From a bacterium (lineage in GTDB: Bacteria; Zhuqueibacterota; Zhuqueibacteria; Zhuqueibacterales; Zhuqueibacteraceae), in NCBI GenBank assembly GCA_023150945.1, contig JAKLJX010000001.1:62001-126000 (forward strand): a stretch of 64,000 bases of DNA, written 5' to 3'. The notes beneath the pieces were generated by a model. The model saw nothing but the letters and a program-made list of their open reading frames with translations, did no database searches and was not told where the DNA came from. The position numbers and the translations under genes are program-made. Numbering within the stretch: the stretch's first letter is position 1; each line of letters starts with the position of its first letter. Positions 58,779 through 64,000 of this stretch are shown here, piece after piece.

Positions 58779-60224
58779 TTATCCCACGCTGCCTTCCAGG
58801 CTGATGGCCAGCAGCTTCTGCGCTTCCACAGCAAACTCCATCGGCAACTCCTTGAACACTTCCTTGCAATAGCCGTTGACGATCAGCGCCACCGCGTTTT
58901 CCATCGAGATGCCGCGCTGGTGGCAGTAGAACAACTGGTCTTCGCCGATCTTGGAGGTGGTGGCTTCATGCTCGATTTTCGCGGTCTTGTTGGCGACTTC
59001 GAGATAGGGGAAAGTGTGCGCCCCGCACTGGTCGCCGATGAGCAGCGAATCGCACTGCGAGAAGTTGCGCGCGTTTTCCGCTTTCGGGCCGACCCGCACC
59101 AGGCCGCGATAGGAGTTGTTGCTGCGGCCGGCGGAGATGCCCTTGGACACGATCGTGCTGCGCGTGTTCTTGCCGAGATGAATCATCTTCGTGCCGGTGT
59201 CCGCCTGCTGGCGGTTGTTGGTCACCGCCACGGAATAGAATTCGCCCACCGAATTGTCGCCCTTCAAAATCACGCTGGGATATTTCCAGGTGATCGCCGA
59301 GCCGGTTTCCACCTGCGTCCAGGAGATCTTGGCGTTCTCTTCCAGGCAGATGCCGCGCTTGGTGACGAAGTTGTAAATGCCGCCCTTGCCCTCGGCATCG
59401 CCGGGATACCAGTTCTGCACGGTGGAATATTTGACCGTCGCATTCTTGTGCGCCACCAGTTCCACCACAGCGGCGTGCAGTTGATTCTCATCGCGCATCG
59501 GGGCGGTACAGCCCTCGAGATAGCTGACGTATGCACCCTCTTCGGCGATGATCAGCGTGCGCTCGAACTGGCCGGTGTTGGCGGTGTTGATGCGAAAATA
59601 CGTCGACAGCTCCATCGGACAACGCACGCCCTTGGGCACGAAGCAGAAGGAGCCGTCGCTGAACACCGCGGAATTCAAGGCCGCGAAGAAGTTGTCGGTG
59701 TAGGGCACCACCGAGCCGAGGTATTTTTGCACCAGCTCGGGGTGATGCTGCACCGCCTCTGAGAACGAGCAAAAGATGATGCCGAGCTTCGCCAGCTCCT
59801 TCTTGAAGGTGGTGGCGACCGACACGCTGTCCATCACCGCATCCACCGCCACGCCGGCGAGCAGCTTCTGCTCCTCCAGCGAAATGCCGAGCTTTTCGAA
59901 GGTCTCGCGCAGCTTGGGATCGACTTCATCCATGCTGCTGAGCTGCTTGCGCGCTTTGGGCGCGGCATAATAGATGATGTCTTGATAATTGATCGGCGGA
60001 TAATGCACGTTGGGCCAGCGCGGCTCTTTCATCTTCTGCCACTGGCGAAACGCTTTCAGCCGCCATGCCAGCATGAACTCCGGCTCGTTTTTCTTGTGGG
60101 AGATCAGGCGGATGGTGTCTTCATGCAAGCCTTTGGGAGCGAGGTCGGTTTCGATATCCGTGTAGAATCCGTATTTGTATTCGCTCTTCGTCAGCTTTTC
60201 AATAGTGGAAATCTCGGTGCTCAT
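58779..60224 (-). CDS. sufB: Fe-S cluster assembly protein SufB
   Basis: The 481-residue protein has [33 protein letters not shown] and the conserved EGCTAPM block, with the reactive Cys of SufB, and [20 protein letters not shown] near the C-terminal end. Length fits the family (about 470-480). It is the scaffold on which the cluster forms. The SufA-like gene lies 111 bp upstream in the same direction. Confidence 0.96.
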   Translation of the reverse strand: MSTEISTIEKLTKSEYKYGFYTDIETDLAPKGLHEDTIRLISHKKNEPEFMLAWRLKAFRQWQKMKEPRWPNVHYPPINYQDIIYYAAPKARKQLSSMDEVDPKLRETFEKLGISLEEQKLLAGVAVDAVMDSVSVATTFKKELAKLGIIFCSFSEAVQHHPELVQKYLGSVVPYTDNFFAALNSAVFSDGSFCFVPKGVRCPMELSTYFRINTANTGQFERTLIIAEEGAYVSYLEGCTAPMRDENQLHAAVVELVAHKNATVKYSTVQNWYPGDAEGKGGIYNFVTKRGICLEENAKISWTQVETGSAITWKYPSVILKGDNSVGEFYSVAVTNNRQQADTGTKMIHLGKNTRSTIVSKGISAGRSNNSYRGLVRVGPKAENARNFSQCDSLLIGDQCGAHTFPYLEVANKTAKIEHEATTSKIGEDQLFYCHQRGISMENAVALIVNGYCKEVFKELPMEFAVEAQKLLAISLEGSVG

Positions 60225-60335
60225 GAGATGATTTCTCGGATTGGTGACACAGTGCCGGCGACGCGCAGGCGGCGGAACGACTCCGGGTTGCCTGCGCGTT
60301 CAGCAGGGAGTTCAACAGGCGCACGCGCCTCGGCC

Positions 60336-60668
60336 TCAGGCCTGGAACGAATGGCCGCAGCCGCAGGTGCGTTGTGCGTTGGGATTGGCAAAGGTGAAGC
60401 CGGACCCTTGCAGGCCGTCGGTGTAGTCCACGGTGGTGCCTTCCAGATACAGTGCGCTCTTCGAATCCAGCAGAATGCGCACCCCGTTGGACTCGATCAC
60501 CTCGTCGTCTTCACGCGCCTCGTTGTCCAGCGTGAGAAAATAAGACAAACCGGAACAGCCGCCGCCTTGCACGCCCACGCGCAAAGACAGCTCCGCGCCG
60601 TGCTCCTGCGTTTCTTGTGCGATGATCTTCTTGACTTCCGACGCTGCTCGGGGGGTGAGGGTAACCAC
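60336..60668 (-). CDS. SufA/IscA-like A-type Fe-S carrier protein
   Basis: The best start is the GTG at 60668, which has AAGGAGG eight bases upstream; it gives 110 residues, the family length. The three conserved cysteines are Cys38 (GGGCSGLSY), Cys102 and Cys104 (RTCGCGHSF). A-type carriers move nascent clusters from SufBCD to target proteins. It sits between the Rrf2 regulator and sufB in the same transcript. Confidence 0.93.
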   Translation of the reverse strand: MVTLTPRAASEVKKIIAQETQEHGAELSLRVGVQGGGCSGLSYFLTLDNEAREDDEVIESNGVRILLDSKSALYLEGTTVDYTDGLQGSGFTFANPNAQRTCGCGHSFQA

Positions 60669-60712
60669 GGCAAACCTCCTTGGGTACGGTTGGGAAGAAC
60701 GTTCTTCCGATT

Positions 60713-61165
60713 TCAAACACGGATTTGATACACTCTGCCGGCCGGGCTGGCGGGCTGGTTCAAGTCAGCCAGCGAAATGCCGTTGAGAAAGTTTTTGAAC
60801 TCGATTTGAATCTTCATGAAAGGGTCGCTGATGTTGCAGACGCCCTCGCTGTATTGCACGCAGCGGCAATCTCCGCCGTCAGTGGCGCATTCCACGATGC
60901 CCAGCGGCCCATCGATGCATTCCACGATGTCCGCGACCGTGATCTTGTGCGCCGGCCGGCTCAGCACGTAACCGCCGCGTACGCCCTGCGTGCTCGTCAG
61001 AATGCCGGACTTGGTCATCTTTTGCAGGATCTTGGCCATCAACTCGTCGGAGATGCGGTAACGCTCCGCAATCTCCTTGGCCGTGCACAAATGCTCAGCT
61101 TCACGATTGAGCATGTGCTTCAATGCGATGATGGCATACTCGGCTTTGCGTGATAGCTTCAGCAT
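60713..61165 (-). CDS. Rrf2-family Fe-S-type transcriptional regulator (IscR/SufR-like)
   Basis: The 150-residue protein has the Rrf2 winged helix-turn-helix (MLKLSRKAEYAIIALKHM, then YRISDELMAKILQKMTKSGIL and QGVRGGYVLSRPA). It also has a cysteine cluster Cys93, Cys100, Cys102 and Cys110 that could bind a [2Fe-2S] or [4Fe-4S] cluster. The Cys spacing differs from IscR (C-x5-C-x5-C). It leads the SUF operon and has a candidate autoregulatory operator in its own promoter, so it likely represses the operon when clusters are plentiful. Confidence 0.92.
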   Translation of the reverse strand: MLKLSRKAEYAIIALKHMLNREAEHLCTAKEIAERYRISDELMAKILQKMTKSGILTSTQGVRGGYVLSRPAHKITVADIVECIDGPLGIVECATDGGDCRCVQYSEGVCNISDPFMKIQIEFKNFLNGISLADLNQPASPAGRVYQIRV

Positions 61166-61182
61166 GGGCCTTTTGTTTAAAT

Positions 61183-61199
61183 CCGACTTTTTTGGTCGG
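61183..61199. promoter_or_regulatory. Candidate Rrf2/IscR-type operator
   Basis: CCGAC-N7-GTCGG is a perfect inverted repeat with a T-rich centre. It matches the GAC-N7-GTC core of the IscR type 1 site, with two mismatches elsewhere in the core. It lies just downstream of the -10 element, so it would overlap the transcription start. Confidence 0.6.
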
Positions 61200-61203
61200 G
61201 GAT

Positions 61204-61232
61204 ATGATACAAAAAAAGCCCCCGCAAGTCAA
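61204..61232 (-). promoter_or_regulatory. Promoter of the SUF operon
   Basis: On the minus strand TTGACT (61232-61227), 17 bp, TATCAT (61209-61204). One mismatch in each hexamer. The Rrf2 ATG is at 61165. Confidence 0.75.
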
Positions 61233-61562
61233 GGAGAAATTTTGAGGGCAGGGTATCGCCTCAGTCATGGGTGCAAACGTAGCGCAGGCGGCCCTGCTGC
61301 AGCAAGAATGATTTCTGCGCCACCCCTATTACAGCGACATTGCCAAACGCCGGCCGGAGAAGAGAAAGGCGGGGCGACATGCTAGGCAGGCGGGCGGAGG
61401 GCTGGGCCGCTTGCGCGAGGTGCGCAGGCGTCTTCTGTCTTCCGGCTTCTGAAAGCTTGCAGCTAACGGTCTGGCAGCGAGTGGATCCTGGGTGCATCTC
61501 CGGATGCGCGACCTGCCTGTCCGGTGGTGCGGGAGGCGGGAGAGAAACCCTGTCCGGCCCGC

Positions 61563-61901
61563 TCAGCCCGCATTCTGTAAGGCTCTCTGAATCTCTTGTT
61601 TGACCTGTGGCAGTCGTTCCGTAATCGCTCTCCAAACGAGATGATAATCCACGCCGAAGTAAAAGTGGATGAGCTTGTCCCTCGTGCCTGCCATTTCTCT
61701 CCATGGAATTTGAGGATACGTTTGGCGTATCTCATCAGGAATCTGTTTCACTGCTTCCCCCATGATTTCGAGTTTTCGCATGACAGCACTGGTAGTCTTG
61801 TCATCAGTTTGGAATGAATCCAGATCCATTCCTGCGATGAAGCCTTCGATGCTCTCTATCGCTGCCAGAATATCCTTCAAGTACAGCGTATAGTCTCTCA
61901 T
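61563..61901 (-). CDS. HepT-like toxin of the DUF86 family (cassette 3)
   Basis: The 112-residue protein has the HepT signature RX4HXY as Arg74-DKLI-His79-Phe-Tyr81, and the DUF86 layout (LYLKDILAAIESIEGFI, RKLEIMGEAVKQIPDEIR, PWREMAGTRDKLIHFYFGVDY). It overlaps the MntA start by 4 bp (ATGA). It is of a different family from the HEPN proteins of cassettes 1 and 2, which are longer and helix-rich without the DUF86 blocks. Confidence 0.93.
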   Translation of the reverse strand: MRDYTLYLKDILAAIESIEGFIAGMDLDSFQTDDKTTSAVMRKLEIMGEAVKQIPDEIRQTYPQIPWREMAGTRDKLIHFYFGVDYHLVWRAITERLPQVKQEIQRALQNAG

Positions 61902-62188
61902 ATGGTCACAACCTGATGCAAGACGTATTCTCGCAGTTCTGCGCGCAGGGCTCGTTTGGGAACGACGTCTACACGCCGCTGGAAAACCTCTTCCAAAAAC
62001 AATGACAATCCCATCAAGTCGAACAAGTCCGCGCTGTCTTCAAACTCTGTCAAGAGATCTATATCACTGCTTGCTCCCTGTTCTCCTCGAGCAAAAGAGC
62101 CAAACAGTCCGATTTCCTTCACTTTAAAGCGTGCAGTGATGGTGGGTTTCAATTCTCTCAATTTGGTCAGAATATCTTGTGGATTCAT
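61898..62188 (-). CDS. MntA-like nucleotidyltransferase antitoxin (cassette 3)
   Basis: The 96-residue protein has the nucleotidyltransferase core IGLFGSFARGEQGASSDIDLL, with Gly30-Ser31 and Asp42/Asp44, and the VDVVPKRAL end. MntA adenylylates the HepT Tyr and so blocks the toxin. The ATG at 62188 fits the family start. The frame is open about 55 codons further upstream, so a longer product cannot be ruled out. Confidence 0.9.
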   Translation of the reverse strand: MNPQDILTKLRELKPTITARFKVKEIGLFGSFARGEQGASSDIDLLTEFEDSADLFDLMGLSLFLEEVFQRRVDVVPKRALRAELREYVLHQVVTI

Positions 62189-62450
62189 GAGATCTTTCTC
62201 GCACGTCATTGTCCTGTTGATCCGCTGACAGCGGCAAGTACAGTCTAGCGAGTTTGCACTCACTTTGATCGAAGACAAAACTTCGGAGGTATCATCGAAA
62301 TGAATTTCATGCTCGATTCGCCGGATCCGCGCCAGGCTGTCTGTACACCCAAGTCATAGCTTGCGAAACGCGACTGCCCGAATATTTAGAGGTAGCTTGC
62401 GGGAAAGACCTTCTCCGTTTCCCTGTCTTTGAATCGCCGAATCGTGCGGA

Positions 62451-62479
62451 AATATATAACGCCGAACGTCAAATGTCAA
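62451..62479 (-). promoter_or_regulatory. Promoter of cassette 3
   Basis: On the minus strand TTGACA (62479-62474), 17 bp, TATATT (62456-62451). It is the best promoter in the window: a perfect -35 and one mismatch from TATAAT. About 255 nt of leader separates it from the MntA ATG. Confidence 0.72.
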
Positions 62480-62578
62480 AGGTTACATCAACGCGCCAGG
62501 CGTCTGTTGCAGGGTAGCCTCGCTTGAATGCTCAGCTCAATGATGATGGGTTCATAATCTCACCGTTTGCGCTGCTTT

Positions 62579-62608
62579 CCAGGGCGCCGGCTTCTTCCGG
62601 CGCCCTGG
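62579..62608 (-). terminator. Hairpin after the M64 peptidase gene
   Basis: A perfect 12-bp inverted repeat CCAGGGCGCCGG/CCGGCGCCCTGG with a CTTCTT loop lies 13 bp beyond the stop codon. No T-run follows, so it may work by structure alone. Confidence 0.72.
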
Positions 62609-62621
62609 CTGCAAAGAGCCG

Positions 62622-63998
62622 CTATTGCGCCGCGGGCTTGGCGTAGAAGTCAATCACCTGCTCGATGGCAGCACGGCAGACCGGATCAAAATCCACCAGG
62701 CTCAACGAGAACATGCGGCAATCCGGGCTCGGGCGATAGAGACCGCGCGCTTGGTAGCCTGCGCCCTCGAACGCACCGACTTTGCCGGCATACTTCGCGT
62801 TTTTCAAAATCTCCTCCTGGCGCTTGATCAGCGGTTCGCGCTTGGCATAATAGTCCGGCGCGAGACGATCGAGCTTGGCGCGCACGCCGGCCAGGCTGTC
62901 ATACTCCGATTTTTCCCACGGCGTGGGCAACGGCGTGCCGGGCAGCACAAACGCCTTCCATTTCAGGCTGGCGTGGTCCAGCAGCGCCGTCACATTCGGC
63001 TCCCACGGCTCGATTTCCTTCGAATAGAACTCCTCGTACGAAACCTGCGAGCTGTAGTACTCGTCGCCCAAGCCCGCGAAGGAATGGCCGAACTCATGCA
63101 CATAGACGTAATCGCGCTGCCATTCCTGGCCGGGCTGATCGGAAGTCGCGAAGGTGGTGGTGTATAGACGATAGATGCCGCCGCCGCCGTAACGATTGTC
63201 ATTCACCAAGATGTTGACGAAATCATAAGGCACCTGGCCGGCGAGGTCGCGCAGGGTTTTGTTCGCTTCGGTGAGCACGTAACGCGCCGAGCCAAAGGTG
63301 TTGTAGGCGGTGCCGAGCGCGCCGCTTTTCCAAACATTCGCATCGGGCTTGGAGATGCCAGATTCCTCCGAGATTACCTCGATCATCCACACGTTGAAAT
63401 CCTGCCGGCGCTCTTTGAAAGGCGAGGTGGCAAACATGAGATCGTTGAAATGCCGGGCATCTTTGCGGAATTTCTCCAAGTCGGCGGCGCTGTAGCCGTC
63501 GCCGAGGATGACGAGATCGACCTTGGTGCTCGCTGGCCCGTTTTGCAGCAGCGGCGTGGCTTTGAATTGCGGCGTGCGCCGGCTGCGGTTGATCTGCGTG
63601 GGCGCATTGGGATCGATCACGCTCGAAAAAATCTCGCGAAAGTTCATCTGCTTGTCGCGGCGGGAAATGGTGAACTGAATCTTGCCTTTCGGCAGCGGCA
63701 GCAGCACGCTTTCGTGAAAGGTGCGCCACTGGCCCTGCGCGGCTGCGCCCGTGGTTTGCCATTCATTGAAAATGGTGGAATAGCCATAGGAGAAGATCAG
63801 CGTTGCGGTGGCGACATCATACACGCGCGCTTGATACTCGCCGCGGTTGAGATTGTCGATCAAGTTGTGCCGGCTGCCCGCCCATTCGCCTTCTTCATAG
63901 CATTGATCCAGGGCAATGGATTCCTGGCCTTTGGTGCCGGTGTGATAGAAATCCACCCGCAAAGTGCGGTTGTGAAACAGGCGGTCAAACGTCTGCGC
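62622..63998 (-). CDS. M64 (IgA peptidase-like) zinc metallopeptidase, 5' end outside window
   Basis: The frame is open to the right edge, so the N-terminal part is missing. It contains the zinc motif HEFGHSFAGLGDEYY, with the M64 pattern HExGHxxxGLxDEY, and VDLVILGDGYSAADLEKFRKD, a hallmark block of the family. An N-terminal beta-sandwich is seen before it (DFYHTGTKGQESIALD). M64 includes the Clostridium IgA protease and secreted peptidases of gut and environmental bacteria. The protein is likely exported, but the signal peptide is beyond the window. Confidence 0.92.
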   Translation of the reverse strand, partial: AQTFDRLFHNRTLRVDFYHTGTKGQESIALDQCYEEGEWAGSRHNLIDNLNRGEYQARVYDVATATLIFSYGYSTIFNEWQTTGAAAQGQWRTFHESVLLPLPKGKIQFTISRRDKQMNFREIFSSVIDPNAPTQINRSRRTPQFKATPLLQNGPASTKVDLVILGDGYSAADLEKFRKDARHFNDLMFATSPFKERRQDFNVWMIEVISEESGISKPDANVWKSGALGTAYNTFGSARYVLTEANKTLRDLAGQVPYDFVNILVNDNRYGGGGIYRLYTTTFATSDQPGQEWQRDYVYVHEFGHSFAGLGDEYYSSQVSYEEFYSKEIEPWEPNVTALLDHASLKWKAFVLPGTPLPTPWEKSEYDSLAGVRAKLDRLAPDYYAKREPLIKRQEEILKNAKYAGKVGAFEGAGYQARGLYRPSPDCRMFSLSLVDFDPVCRAAIEQVIDFYAKPAAQ

Positions 63999-64000
63999 GC

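Larger units (their letters stand above)
61166..61562. other. Intergenic region with the SUF promoter
   Basis: The left third holds the SUF operon promoter and operator. The rest, up to the HepT gene end, has no convincing gene. Small hairpins are present but not strong, and no terminator was found for the HepT-MntA pair. Confidence 0.55.
62189..62621. other. Intergenic region with the cassette 3 promoter
   Basis: It holds the promoter at 62451-62479 and the hairpin at 62579-62608. The long leader between promoter and MntA contains an in-frame extension but no separate gene that I can support. Confidence 0.55.

Overview
This 64 kb stretch is GC-rich, gene-dense bacterial chromosome with no rRNA, tRNA, CRISPR array or transposase that I can recognise. 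Several features point to the FCB side of the tree (KSB1, Calditrichota or Zixibacteria-like). These are a PorX-type response regulator with a PglZ domain, a secreted esterase ending in a YPNPFNP-type C-terminal sorting domain, a Ser/Thr kinase fused to TPRs, and an M1 aminopeptidase with a GMEYP motif. The lineage is an inference from gene content; no marker gene was searched.

Layout, left to right. 1-2.9 kb: the 3' part of an M1 peptidase with a strong terminator, then an ECF sigma / anti-sigma / YbjQ operon. 3.0-7.5 kb: a MacAB-like ABC export operon (adaptor, ATPase, two permeases) preceded by an unusual array of TGTTCA half-sites. 7.8-10.6 kb: a muramidase-like protein with two small partners and a membrane protein. 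10.8-14.4 kb: a DegT aminotransferase with a Gfo/Idh oxidoreductase, and an aldo/keto reductase. 14.8-18.4 kb: an RlmI-like methyltransferase, a DUF523-DUF1722 protein and a DegP/HtrA protease. 18.8-21.7 kb: a small unknown gene, a sigma factor that appears to carry an N-terminal membrane hairpin, and a TPR anti-sigma-like protein with two zinc-finger motifs. 22.6-27.2 kb: a 1,509-residue Lhr-type helicase. 28.9-34.6 kb: porX, then tsaE, tsaB, a PD-(D/E)XK-like protein carrying a 42-bp tandem repeat, rimI and accD. 34.7-42.2 kb: surE, then a transport block (NSS symporter with a 35-residue MetS-like subunit, CstA, two DASS permeases). 42.2-49.2 kb: a signalling block with an NtrC-type regulator, a DUF2279 protein, a GAF/sigma-54 activator and a Ser/Thr kinase-TPR protein.

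49.2-54.1 kb is the most unusual part. Two paralogous three-gene cassettes in the same orientation flank a secreted esterase. Each has a near-identical nucleotidyltransferase (MNT) and HEPN pair and the same promoter (TTGCCA, 17 bp, TATATT). The first gene differs: UPF0175 in one, a ribbon-helix-helix protein in the other. A third, distinct HepT/MntA pair lies at 61.6-62.2 kb.

54.2-61.2 kb holds a complete SUF iron-sulfur operon read leftward: Rrf2 regulator, SufA-like carrier, SufB, SufC, SufD, SufS, SufU, SufT. In front of the Rrf2 gene are a near-consensus promoter and an IscR-like inverted repeat, which suggests autoregulation by cluster status. The window ends inside an M64-type metallopeptidase.

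TSS-type promoters that I could recognise by eye often have TATATT as the -10 element, with a -35 of TTGNNN and 16-18 bp between them. Terminator-like hairpins close many of the units. Coordinates were read by hand and start sites were chosen from Shine-Dalgarno spacing and family length.
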